In this document: piece by piece, positions 1 to 7,521 of the stretch
How positions within the stretch are numbered: position 1 is the stretch's first letter
Layout: every line of letters begins with the position of its first letter
DNA from: DASVLX01 sp035552275
GTDB taxonomy: Bacteria > Actinomycetota > Actinomycetes > Mycobacteriales > Pseudonocardiaceae
Reading direction: 5' to 3'
Assembly: GCA_035552275.1 (NCBI GenBank)
Contig: DASZLR010000042.1
Coordinates: 1 to 21,636 of the forward strand
DNA length: 21,636 nucleotides
Program-made: the position numbers and the translations under genes
Notes under the pieces: model-generated
The model's database searches: none
What the model was told of the DNA's origin: nothing
What the model saw: the letters and a program-made list of their open reading frames with translations, nothing else

Positions 1-79
1 CGACTCCGGCGACCAGCCCTTCCAACACGGCGACCAAAGCGGGACCGTGCGACTCCCCTGCGGTGATCCAGCGCAACAC
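1..79 (-). CDS. aroC: Chorismate synthase, N-terminal fragment (cut by window start)
   Basis: Only the first 26 codons are present. They read V-L-R-W-I-T-A-G-E-S-H-G-P-A-L-V-A-V-L-E and then G-L-V-A-G-V, the standard N-terminus of chorismate synthase, including the RWITAGESHG signature near the FMN and substrate site. The enzyme makes chorismate from 5-enolpyruvylshikimate-3-phosphate. The start is GTG at 79-77; the next upstream in-frame stop is at 107-109 and no better start lies between. A GGAG ribosome-binding site sits about 8 nt upstream. It is the last gene seen of the minus-strand run aroE, prepilin peptidase, aroC. The rest lies beyond position 1. Confidence 0.85.
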   Translation of the reverse strand, partial: MLRWITAGESHGPALVAVLEGLVAGV

Positions 80-209
80 AACCCGATCCTCCCACGACCG
101 CGCTGGTCACGGTCTGTGGCCCGAAGTACCGCGTCGCCAGAGCGACAGTCGCCACGGTCACAGCCACTACGGCCATGCCTGCGGCCGGCGCTCGACCGAC
201 CAACCGCTC

Positions 210-234
210 AGCCGGCTCAACAGCTCAGCCGGCT
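210..234 (-). terminator. GC-rich hairpin over the prepilin peptidase stop codon
   Basis: AGCCGGCT at 210-217 pairs with AGCCGGCT at 227-234, giving an 8-bp stem with a 9-nt loop. A 12-bp direct repeat (GCTCAGCCGGCT at 206-217 and 223-234) makes up most of it. It covers the TGA of the prepilin peptidase gene and lies about 130 nt before aroC. There is no U-run, so it may be a weak terminator, an mRNA-processing structure or chance. Confidence 0.3.
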
Positions 235-944
235 AACAGGCCGCCGCTGGCCAGACCGGCGGCAGCGAAGCCGGCGCCGGGGAAGGCCGCCATTAACCAG
301 GTGGCGATCAGCAGGCCGGGCCCGTGCGGGGCAGTGCGGCGGGCGAGCCGGCTCCGAAGTCCGGTGCGGCCGGCGAACAGCGCGAGACCGACCGTGATGA
401 GAGATGCCAGCACGGTGGCCAGCACCAGCGCCGGCCAGCCCAGCGCGCCGAGCACCGCGCCCAGGCTGCCGGCGAGCTTCACATCGCCCCGGCCCAGCGA
501 CCGTGGAGCGACGAAATGCACCACGGCGTGCGCGCCGCCGAACGCCATCGCACCGACCAGCCCGCCAAGCCCAAGTCCACCGCGTGGCCCGAACAGCGCC
601 GCCGCGATGAGCCCGATACCCAGCGCCGGATAGGCGGTGAGGGTCACTGCGTCGGGCAATCGCCGATGGGCGAGATCGACGGCCGCCAGCAGGACACCGA
701 ACCAGGCCAGCAGCAACGGAACCGGCAGCCACCATCCCGGCAACAGCCCGGCCAGCCATCGCCAGCCCAGCACGGCCCAAGCCGCCGCCACGGCGACTTC
801 GCACCAGGGCGGCCGAAACACCGCGCCCCGACGCAATCCGCGCAGCCACCGCCGGCCGATCGCGCCAGCGATCGCGCCACCGGCCAGGAAGCCGACAACG
901 ATCAACCCGATGAACAGGAAACGAAACACACTGTGATCAGTCAT
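225..944 (-). CDS. Prepilin peptidase-like aspartic protease (A24 family)
   Basis: This 239-residue, mostly hydrophobic protein looks polytopic, with several membrane segments from residue 8 onward. It has both catalytic aspartates of the type IV prepilin peptidase family: D90 in AAVDLAHRRLPD and D154 in the G-R-G-D-V-K-L motif. Such enzymes cleave the leader of type IV pilins or Tad/Flp pilins at the inner face of the membrane. The N-terminal methyltransferase half with its paired cysteines is absent, as in other short actinobacterial members. No pilin genes are adjacent. The gene sits between aroE and aroC, a placement also known in other actinobacteria. Its ATG at 944 lacks a strong ribosome-binding site, so the start is less certain than the family call. 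Confidence 0.85.
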   Translation of the reverse strand: MTDHSVFRFLFIGLIVVGFLAGGAIAGAIGRRWLRGLRRGAVFRPPWCEVAVAAAWAVLGWRWLAGLLPGWWLPVPLLLAWFGVLLAAVDLAHRRLPDAVTLTAYPALGIGLIAAALFGPRGGLGLGGLVGAMAFGGAHAVVHFVAPRSLGRGDVKLAGSLGAVLGALGWPALVLATVLASLITVGLALFAGRTGLRSRLARRTAPHGPGLLIATWLMAAFPGAGFAAAGLASGGLLAG

Positions 945-984
945 GAGGCCATAGTGACCAGGATCGGTGATCTTGTCGACTGAC

Positions 985-1039
985 TCTCAGCGATCTCTCA
1001 GTGCCTCCGCGAGTCTCAGCGATCTCTCAGCTGAAGATC
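985..1039. repeat. 17-bp direct repeat and palindrome between aroE and prepilin peptidase
   Basis: The 17-mer TCTCAGCGATCTCTCAG occurs at 985-1001 and again at 1014-1030, a 29-bp period. The TCTCAG unit therefore appears four times. The second copy runs into a near-perfect palindrome at 1021-1039: GATCT and AGATC arms flank the 8-bp palindrome TCAGCTGA, with one extra base. The block is in the 132-nt gap after aroE and before the prepilin peptidase start. It could be a regulatory site or an RNA hairpin; no known motif was recognised. Confidence 0.6.
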
Positions 1040-1076
1040 CATAACGTGGTCAGTGAAGTCAAGCGGCACAAGGCAA

Positions 1077-2054
1077 TCAGCGCAGAGGAAGCGGAAGTGT
1101 GGTGCCGGTGGCCTCGCGGTGGGCAGTGCGCAGTGCGTCGCGCATCGCCTGGCGAGGCGCCGGCCGACCGGTGAACTGCTCCACCTGACCGAAAGCCTGA
1201 TGCAGCAACATATCCAGGCCAGTGCCGAGCCGGCGGCCACGGCGCTGCGCCGCGAGAGCGAGAGGAGTGGGCCACGGATGATAAACCACGTCCAGGAGGC
1301 ACGGTGCCTCGGCGAGTTGGTTGGCGTGCGCATCGGCCGCGCCGGCAGGCACGGTGCTGATCAGCACCGCCGAGCCGGCCGCGAGTGCGCCGAGATCGGT
1401 CGCGGACCACCGGCGCACGGTCAGCTTCACGCCGACCTGTTCGGCGGTGCTGGCGGCGTCGGCTGCACGCGCCGGATCGCGTACCACCAGAGTCACGTCG
1501 TAGACAGCGAGTTCGGCCAATGCGGCGAGCGCGGCGCGCGCGGTGCCGCCGGCACCGAACAGCACACCGGTCGCACCGTCGTGCGGGCGGTAGCCGCCGG
1601 CCGTGGTGAGCGCGCCGGCAACGCCGTCCACGTCGGTGCAGTCCGCCCGCCAGCCGGCGGCGATCGGCACGAGTGTGTTCGCGGCGCCCACCGCCGCGGC
1701 CCGCCCGGTGACGTCGGCGGCCAGTTCGAGCGCCGCGCGTTTGCCGGGCATCGTCACCGACAGACCGGCCCATTCCGGGCCCAGCCCGGCGACCAGGGCC
1801 GGCAGTTCCTCGGCCGCGCAGTCGATCCGGTCGTAGCGCCAGTGGGACAGCCCCAGCGCCTGGTACGCGGCGCCGTGCAACACCGGGGACAGCGAGTGCG
1901 CGACCGGCTGGCCGACCACGGCCGCCCGGCGTGGCGGCCCGACCGGCGCAGCGGCTTTGGTAGGCGCAGCAGCACTGGCCGACGCGGCACCACTGGCAGG
2001 CGCCACTGAGCGGATTGACACAGCCTCGGAGCGGGCAGGCTCAGTAGACGCCAT
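1077..2054 (-). CDS. aroE: Shikimate dehydrogenase
   Basis: The enzyme reduces 3-dehydroshikimate to shikimate with NADPH in chorismate biosynthesis. Taking the ATG at 2054 as residue 1 (325 residues), the family signatures are SLSP at 54-57, catalytic K105 in SVTMPGK, N126 in GAANTL, D141 in TDVDG, the nucleotide-binding loop GAGGTARA at 167-174, and Q286 near the C-terminus. Usual length is about 270-290. The excess is an Ala/Pro/Ser-rich stretch of about 40 residues before RRAAVVGQPVAHS. In-frame GTG codons at residues 12 and 17 are possible later starts. With the ATG the gene overlaps the 3' end of mltG by 14 nt, suggesting coupled translation; no strong ribosome-binding site separates the options. 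The open frame continues upstream inside mltG, but that part is a shadow. Confidence 0.92.
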   Translation of the reverse strand: MASTEPARSEAVSIRSVAPASGAASASAAAPTKAAAPVGPPRRAAVVGQPVAHSLSPVLHGAAYQALGLSHWRYDRIDCAAEELPALVAGLGPEWAGLSVTMPGKRAALELAADVTGRAAAVGAANTLVPIAAGWRADCTDVDGVAGALTTAGGYRPHDGATGVLFGAGGTARAALAALAELAVYDVTLVVRDPARAADAASTAEQVGVKLTVRRWSATDLGALAAGSAVLISTVPAGAADAHANQLAEAPCLLDVVYHPWPTPLALAAQRRGRRLGTGLDMLLHQAFGQVEQFTGRPAPRQAMRDALRTAHREATGTTLPLPLR

Positions 2055-3348
2055 TGGCCTGCGCCTGCCGGTCGCTTTGCTGGTGTCCGGCCAGAGTCGT
2101 GTCAAAGCAGGACGAATGGTCCTTCTGGCAGACCACGAAGTACAGCCACGGGCCATCGGCCGGTTGCTCGGCTGCCTGGATCGCCGTGCCGTCTGGGCTG
2201 GATATCGGCGTCGGTGGCAGTCCCGGGATGTCGTAGGTGTCGTACGGCCCGGTCTGCGCCCGCCACCCCACCGGGGTCGCCATCGCCGGACGGTCGAGGG
2301 CGTAGTCGATGGTGGAGTCAAGGCTGAGCTTGTTCACACTCGGATCGCTGGCCGCCAGCCGGTTGTACAGCACTCGCGCCACCTTCGGCATGTCGGTCGG
2401 CGTGCCGGATTCGCGCTCCACAATGGACGCGACGATGAGCACCTGATACGGCGCGAATCCGGAACCCGAACCGGCGGCCGACGACAGCCCGGCGGCCTGC
2501 AACTGGGCGTCGGATTGCGCCAGGATCCGTTGCAGCGTCTGGACGGCCGTCTCGCCCGGCTTGATGTTGTACACGCCGGGGGTGATCAGCCCCTCCAACC
2601 GGTGCTTCGGGTCCGCTGTGGACACGGCCTGCTCGGCCCAGTCGGGCACGCCGAGCTGGTCCGGCGAGCTGTTCTGGACGGCCTGACGCAGCTGGTCAAC
2701 GGACAGGCAGGTGCTCTGGCCGTTGATCGTCGCGCAACTGGCCGCGGCGATGTGCGACAGGATTCCCTTGGTCACCTTGCCGTCCACCGACGTGGTGTCG
2801 TCCAGTTGCATGCCACTACGGATCTCCAGCCCGCCCACTCGACTGGCCGGATCGGCCAACCGGGCCACCGCCGCGTCGCCGGACATCCGCTCCCGCAGCT
2901 CGTAGAAGCCCGGTTGCACGCTCGCGATGGCGTCGTTGTTCCGGCCGGCCTTCACAAACGCGTTCGCGCTGGCCACGACGCCGGCGGCCTGCAGCTGGTT
3001 GCCGATGTCCCGGGTAGTTGACCCGTCGCTGATCTGCACCACCACATCGGTGTTGCCATCGCCGCTGTAGTCCGGGTAGTAGCCCAGCCCGGCGATCTGA
3101 AGCACGCCGAATCCGGCGCCGCCGACGATCAGCAGCACCGCGACCAGCACGATGATCCAGCGCAGCTTCCGACGTTCGCGGCGTGCGGGTTGGCCGCGCC
3201 GGGACCGGCGGCCTTTCCGCGGCGGCTCGCCGTCCTGGTCGTCGGGATACTCGCCGCGGTCGTCCCCGTACTCGCTGTCATCGGCATACTCATCGTGGTA
3301 GCCCTGGTCGTCCGACAGGTGGCCGAACAGGTCGAGGCCATCGCTCAC
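2041..3348 (-). CDS. mltG: Endolytic murein transglycosylase MltG (YceG-like)
   Basis: MltG cleaves nascent glycan strands at the outer face of the membrane and acts as a terminase of peptidoglycan chain growth. The 435-residue protein has an acidic Asp/Glu/Tyr/Gly-rich cytoplasmic N-terminus (1-42), a basic stretch (43-62), one membrane segment (about 63-86), a LysM-like part, and the YceG catalytic domain. Visible motifs are LEGLITPGVY (251-260), ASIVERES (307-314) with the presumed catalytic Glu at 311, YNRL (339-342 region) and the YDTYDIPGLPPTPI signature near 369. The start is GTG at 3348, overlapping the ruvX stop in a GTGA tetranucleotide, which indicates coupled translation. The long acidic cytoplasmic tail is common in actinobacterial MltG and absent from E. 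coli MltG. Confidence 0.95.
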   Translation of the reverse strand: MSDGLDLFGHLSDDQGYHDEYADDSEYGDDRGEYPDDQDGEPPRKGRRSRRGQPARRERRKLRWIIVLVAVLLIVGGAGFGVLQIAGLGYYPDYSGDGNTDVVVQISDGSTTRDIGNQLQAAGVVASANAFVKAGRNNDAIASVQPGFYELRERMSGDAAVARLADPASRVGGLEIRSGMQLDDTTSVDGKVTKGILSHIAAASCATINGQSTCLSVDQLRQAVQNSSPDQLGVPDWAEQAVSTADPKHRLEGLITPGVYNIKPGETAVQTLQRILAQSDAQLQAAGLSSAAGSGSGFAPYQVLIVASIVERESGTPTDMPKVARVLYNRLAASDPSVNKLSLDSTIDYALDRPAMATPVGWRAQTGPYDTYDIPGLPPTPISSPDGTAIQAAEQPADGPWLYFVVCQKDHSSCFDTTLAGHQQSDRQAQANGVY

Positions 3349-3857
3349 GATCGGTCACCCGGCCCGCCAAGCGCCATGGCCCGGCCGTCCAACCAGGACT
3401 GCAGGATCTCCACCGCGGCCGCCTGGTCGATCACCGACCGCTGCTTGCGGCCGCGAACCCCACGCTCGGCGAGCATCCGGGTGGCGCTGACGGTGGTGAG
3501 CCGCTCGTCAGTGAGTCGCACCGGAGTCGGGACGACGCGGCTGGCCAGCTCGGCCGCGTAGCGCCGGGCGATCTCGGCGGCCGTGCCGTGCCGACCGGCC
3601 AACGTCCTGGGCAGGCCCACCACCACCTCCACGACGTCGTGCTCGCGCACGAGTGCGGTCAACTCGTCGAGGTCCCGACCGCCTCGCTCATCCCTCGAAA
3701 GGGTAACCAGTGGGGTGGCCAGCATGGGGCTGGGATCACTGAGCGCAACACCAACCCGGACAGAACCGACATCGACCCCAAGCCGCCGGCCCCGACCGGG
3801 GTCATCGACGCCGGGCCGGTCAGGCTCAACAGATCGGCCGGTGCGCTCGTCCGCCAC
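3345..3857 (-). CDS. ruvX: Holliday junction resolvase-like / pre-16S rRNA nuclease YqgF
   Basis: This is the 170-residue RNase H-fold YqgF/RuvX family protein, implicated in 16S rRNA 5'-end maturation and originally proposed as a Holliday junction resolvase. The first acidic residue is D29 in RRLGVDVGSVRVGVALSD. VVVGLP follows at 78-83, DERLTT at 117-122, and the last acidic residue D144 in SVIDQAAAVEILQ. The first 22 residues are a nonconserved Pro/Asp-rich leader, so the GTG at 3857 may not be the true start; the gap to the alaS stop is 20 nt. The gene sits between alaS and mltG, the standard actinobacterial order. Confidence 0.93.
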   Translation of the reverse strand: MADERTGRSVEPDRPGVDDPGRGRRLGVDVGSVRVGVALSDPSPMLATPLVTLSRDERGGRDLDELTALVREHDVVEVVVGLPRTLAGRHGTAAEIARRYAAELASRVVPTPVRLTDERLTTVSATRMLAERGVRGRKQRSVIDQAAAVEILQSWLDGRAMALGGPGDRS

Positions 3858-3877
3858 GCGGATCAGTGTCCGCTATG

Positions 3878-6553
3878 TCAGGCGCCGCCGGCGACGCGGG
3901 CCAGTTCGGACCGCAACGCGACGATGGCCTCGGCCACGCCTGCCGGCTCGGTCCCACCGCCTTGCGCCAGATCCGGCTTTCCACCGCCCCGGCCGCCGAT
4001 CGCCGGCCCGAACACCGGAACCAGCTTGCCGGCGGCCAGACCCCGGTCCCGCCCGGCGGCCGTGGTGCCCACCGCGAACGAGACCTTGCCGTCGGCGGCG
4101 GAGAACAGCGCCACCACACCGGGCCGGCTGCCCAGCCGGTTGCGCACCTCGGTCACGAGCGCCCGCAGGTCAGCGCCGCCCACGCCGTCCGGCAGGGCGG
4201 CGGCGACCAGCGCCAGCCCGTGCACGTCCTCGGCCCCGGCGGCCAATTCGCCGGCCGAGGACAGCAGTTGGGCGCCGCGCAGCTTCTCCAGCTCCCGCTC
4301 GGCGGAACGCAGCCGGTCCACGGTCTGCGCGATGCGCTCCGGCAGCTCCTCCGGGCGGGCCTTGAACTGCTCGGCCAACTGGCTGACCAGCACATGCTCG
4401 CGGGCCAGGAAGCGGAACGCGTCCAACCCGACCAGCGCCTCCACCCGCCGCACGCCCGACCCGATGGACGCCTCGGACAGCAGCTTGATCACGCCGAGTT
4501 CGCCGGACCGGTGCACGTGGGTGCCACCGCACAGCTCCCGCGAATAGTCCCCGATGGTGACCACCCGCACCGCGTCGCCGTACTTCTCGCCGAACAGCGC
4601 GATCGCGCCTGCCGACCGGGCCTGCTCCATGGACATCACCTCGGCCCGCACGTCCAGGTCGGTCAGCAGGATGTCGTTGACCTCCTCCTCGACGTCGGCG
4701 AGCACGCTCGGCGGCACGGCGCCGGCCGGCGAGGTGAAGTCGAACCGCAGCCGGCCGGGCGCGTTCAGCGAGCCGGCCTGCGCGGCCTTGTCGCCCAGCG
4801 CCCGCCGGACTCCGGCGTGCACCAGGTGGGTCGCGGTGTGCGAGCGGGACACCGCGCGCCGCCGGGACACCTCGACCTCCGCGTGCACGGTGGCATCCAG
4901 GGTGATTTCGCCGGACATCACGGTGGCCCGATGCGCGGTCAGGCCGGGCACCGGCGACTGCACGTCATGCACGTCCAGGAGCACGCCGTCAGCGACGATC
5001 CTGCCGTGGTCGGCCTGCTGTCCACCGCCCTCGGCGTAGAACGGTGAGCGGTCCAGAATGACCTCGACCTCGCTGCCAGCGCCAGCGGCCGGGACGGCCA
5101 CCCCGTCGGCGAGCAAGCCGATGACCCGAGCCTCGGCGGCAAGGTCGGTGTAGCCGAGGAACGTGGTGCGACCGTGCTGATCCAGCACCGGCCGGTACGC
5201 CGAGGCGTCGGCGTGGCCGGTCTTCCGCGCGGCGGCGTCGGCTTTGGCCCGCTGCCGCTGCTCGGTCATCAGCCGGCGGAAGCCGGACTCGTCCACCGAC
5301 AGGCCGGCCTCGGCGGCCATCTCCAGGGTCAGGTCGATCGGGAAGCCGTAGGTGTCGTGCAGCTGGAACGCCTGATCGCCGGGCAACTCCGCGTGACCGG
5401 CCGCCTTGACGTCGGCCACGGCGAGATCGAAGATCCGCGAGCCGCTGGTCAGCGTGGCCAGGAACGACTCCTCCTCGGCGCGCACCACCGCGTCGATCCG
5501 GCCGAAGTCGCTGACCAGGTCCGGATAGGACGGTCCCATCTCGTCGCGGACGACGGTGGCGAACTCGCCCAAAACCGGCTCGTGCACGCCCAGCAGTCGC
5601 GCCGAGCGCACGATCCGGCGCAGTAGCCGGCGCAGCACGTAGCCACGGGCCTCGTTGCTGGGCGTGACCCCGTCGCCGACCAGCATCACGCCGCTGCGGG
5701 CGTGGTCGGCGATCACCCGGAACCGCACGTCGTCGGCGTTGTCGGCGCCGTAACGTCGGCCGGACAGTTGCTCGGCCCGGTTGATCACCGAGCGGATCAG
5801 GTCGGTCTCGTAGACGTTGTCCACGCCTTGCAGCAGCGAGGCGACTCGCTCGACGCCCATCCCGGTGTCGATGTTCTTGGCCGGCAGCTCACCGATGGTC
5901 GGGTGGCCCTCCTTGGGGCTGCGCTCGCCGCGAATGTCCTGCATGAAAACGAGGTTCCAGATTTCCAGGTACCGGTCCTCATCCGCGACCGGCCCGCCCG
6001 GCCGGCCGTGCTCCGCGCCGCGGTCGTAGTAGATCTCCGAACACGGCCCGCCCGGCCCGGGAACGCCCATGTCCCAGTAGTTGTCCTTGCCGCCGCGCCG
6101 CTGGATCCGCTCAGCAGGCAGGCCGGCGATCTTCGACCAGAGCTCGATCGCCTCGTCGTCGTTCTCGTAGACGGTCACCCACAGCCGCTCCGGGTCGAAC
6201 CCGTAGCCGCCGTCGGCGGCGGACGAGGTGACCAGTTCCCAGGCGTGGCCGATCGCGCCTTCCTTGAAGTAGTCGCCGAAGGAGAAGTTGCCGGCCATCT
6301 GGAAGAAGGTGAGGTGCCGGGTGGTCTTGCCGACTTCCTCGATGTCGCCGGTGCGCACGACTTTCTGCACGCTGGTGGCGCGTTTGTACGGCGCCGGCGC
6401 GTCACCGAGGAAGTACGGCTTGAACGGCACCATGCCGGCGTTGACGAACAACAGGTTCGGATCGTCGACGATCAGCGGGGCACTGGGCACGACGGTATGG
6501 CCGGCCTGCGCGAAATGATCGCGAAAACGCTTGATGATCTCGTGGGTCTGCAC
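3878..6553 (-). CDS. alaS: Alanyl-tRNA synthetase
   Basis: AlaRS charges tRNA-Ala and edits mischarged Ser and Gly. The 891-residue protein has the full bacterial layout: class II catalytic domain from residue 1 (NAGMVPFKPYF, RTGDIEEVGKTTRH, MAGNFSFGDYFK), the tRNA-recognition helical domain to about 460, and the editing domain with zinc ligands H572 and H576 (HTATH) and C675/H679 (CGGTH). A coiled linker follows (about 740-765), then the C-Ala domain with the Gly-rich GGRGGGKPDLAQGGG at 853-867. All expected residues are present and length is normal. The start is GTG at 6553 with AAGGA a few bases upstream. It heads the alaS-ruvX-mltG-aroE run; no T-box-like leader fits in the 53 nt before it. 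Confidence 0.98.
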   Translation of the reverse strand: MQTHEIIKRFRDHFAQAGHTVVPSAPLIVDDPNLLFVNAGMVPFKPYFLGDAPAPYKRATSVQKVVRTGDIEEVGKTTRHLTFFQMAGNFSFGDYFKEGAIGHAWELVTSSAADGGYGFDPERLWVTVYENDDEAIELWSKIAGLPAERIQRRGGKDNYWDMGVPGPGGPCSEIYYDRGAEHGRPGGPVADEDRYLEIWNLVFMQDIRGERSPKEGHPTIGELPAKNIDTGMGVERVASLLQGVDNVYETDLIRSVINRAEQLSGRRYGADNADDVRFRVIADHARSGVMLVGDGVTPSNEARGYVLRRLLRRIVRSARLLGVHEPVLGEFATVVRDEMGPSYPDLVSDFGRIDAVVRAEEESFLATLTSGSRIFDLAVADVKAAGHAELPGDQAFQLHDTYGFPIDLTLEMAAEAGLSVDESGFRRLMTEQRQRAKADAAARKTGHADASAYRPVLDQHGRTTFLGYTDLAAEARVIGLLADGVAVPAAGAGSEVEVILDRSPFYAEGGGQQADHGRIVADGVLLDVHDVQSPVPGLTAHRATVMSGEITLDATVHAEVEVSRRRAVSRSHTATHLVHAGVRRALGDKAAQAGSLNAPGRLRFDFTSPAGAVPPSVLADVEEEVNDILLTDLDVRAEVMSMEQARSAGAIALFGEKYGDAVRVVTIGDYSRELCGGTHVHRSGELGVIKLLSEASIGSGVRRVEALVGLDAFRFLAREHVLVSQLAEQFKARPEELPERIAQTVDRLRSAERELEKLRGAQLLSSAGELAAGAEDVHGLALVAAALPDGVGGADLRALVTEVRNRLGSRPGVVALFSAADGKVSFAVGTTAAGRDRGLAAGKLVPVFGPAIGGRGGGKPDLAQGGGTEPAGVAEAIVALRSELARVAGGA

Positions 6554-6606
6554 GGTGTTTTCCTTGAGAACCGGGGATTGCGGACGCGGCAGGGCGGCGA
6601 GCGGCG

Positions 6607-6963
6607 TCAGCCGCCCGCCCGGCGCGCTCGCGTGTCGCGACCACTACCGCCGCTGTGACCGCCGCGGGTCGGGCGGGCGGTGCTGCCGCGCAGGCTGTCC
6701 TGCGCCGCGGTCAATGCCTGACGGGGGCGCGGATCGATGCCGGTACGCTCGCGGACCTCTTCGCTGAGTTCGTTCTCGCGCTCGGTCATGCCGGCACGCA
6801 CATCGGCGCCGAACGTGCCGATGGCGCCGGCCAACTCGCTCAGGGCCGTGCTGACGTTGCCCGCGATGCCGGCGGGCGTGGCGGCCTGGGCGGCCGCGTT
6901 CGCCTTACGCGCGATGGCCACGCCGGCGACGATACCGGCGCCCAACCAGAACAGTCGCCTCAT
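6607..6963 (-). CDS. DUF6167-type small membrane-anchored protein
   Basis: This 118-residue protein begins M-R-R-L-F-W-L-G-A-G-I-V-A-G-V-A-I-A-R-K, a short hydrophobic segment followed by positive charges. It resembles actinobacterial DUF6167 proteins commonly found just upstream of alaS. The middle is Ala-rich and probably helical (about 22-70). The C-terminal 40 residues are Arg/Gly/Ser-rich and probably disordered. Its ATG at 6963 overlaps the TGA of the preceding DUF948 gene (ATGA), so the two are likely translated as a pair. The function of the family is unknown; a membrane-proximal scaffold role is only a guess. Confidence 0.75.
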   Translation of the reverse strand: MRRLFWLGAGIVAGVAIARKANAAAQAATPAGIAGNVSTALSELAGAIGTFGADVRAGMTERENELSEEVRERTGIDPRPRQALTAAQDSLRGSTARPTRGGHSGGSGRDTRARRAGG

Positions 6964-7367
6964 TTCCGCTTACCTCCGCGACGCGAGTGCTTGCCGGCCG
7001 GGTCCTTCGCGTCCTTTGCCTTGCGGCGGGCCCGGATCGCGCGACTGACGCCATAGGACAACGCGGCCGTCTTCACCAGCGGACCGCCGAGGGTCGCGGT
7101 GAACAACGAGGACAGCGCCGACACGTTGCCAGTGACCGCCCGCGCGTTCGCGGTGATCCCGTCGACCCGCTCGAGTTGGGTGTTCACATGGGTCAGCGTG
7201 GTGTTGGCGCCGTCGAACAGTGGATCGGTGTTCTCGTGGGCCTTCCGGATCGCGACCGTCGCCTCGTCCAGCGTGCGGCCCAGCTTCAGCAGCGGAATGG
7301 CCGCCAACAGCACGAGCAGCGCGAACGCGCCGGCGGCGATGAGCGCGGCGATCTCCCCTGCCGACAC
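6960..7367 (-). CDS. DUF948-family membrane protein
   Basis: From the GTG at 7367 this is a 135-residue protein. That start has a very strong AGGAGGG ribosome-binding site 5-6 nt upstream and is preferred over the longer open frame to 7484. One membrane segment occupies residues about 5-27 (AALIAAGAFALLVLLAAIPLL). A helical DUF948-like stretch follows (LDEATVAIRKAHENTDPLFD and NTQLERVDGITANARAVTGNV), then a Lys/Arg-rich C-terminus. DUF948 proteins are widespread in Gram-positives and have no settled function. It overlaps the DUF6167 gene by 4 nt, and the pair lies between rarA and alaS. Confidence 0.8.
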   Translation of the reverse strand: MSAGEIAALIAAGAFALLVLLAAIPLLKLGRTLDEATVAIRKAHENTDPLFDGANTTLTHVNTQLERVDGITANARAVTGNVSALSSLFTATLGGPLVKTAALSYGVSRAIRARRKAKDAKDPAGKHSRRGGKRK

Positions 7368-7394
7368 GAGCCCTCCTTGGAGTACACCGAGGCT

Positions 7395-7414
7395 GCCCCG
7401 TACGTCCACGGGGC
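7395..7414 (-). terminator. Hairpin in the rarA-DUF948 gap
   Basis: A perfect 7-bp stem (GCCCCGT at 7395-7401 with ACGGGGC at 7408-7414) has a 6-nt loop. It lies about 110 nt after the rarA stop and just before the DUF948 ribosome-binding site. There is no U-run. It could end rarA transcription, but its closeness to the next gene would equally fit a regulatory leader structure. Confidence 0.3.
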
Positions 7415-7521
7415 GTGATCGCGGCAAGGTTACCGCGCGGTCAGGGCCGCAGCCGCGTGACCCGCACGCCCGGCCAACGCCCACCGTCCGGCGCAGCCGA
7501 CTCGGTCCGGCTCAGTCCTGA

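Noticed and set aside
47..849. Long plus-strand and alternative minus-strand open frames over the prepilin peptidase gene
   Set aside because: They are Arg/Pro/Ala-rich, have no family resemblance, and lie antisense to or out of frame with a gene that has clear catalytic motifs.
2055..2321. Upstream extension of the aroE frame to 2321
   Set aside because: It lies inside mltG in another frame, and the encoded Thr/Pro/Arg-rich residues do not resemble shikimate dehydrogenase.
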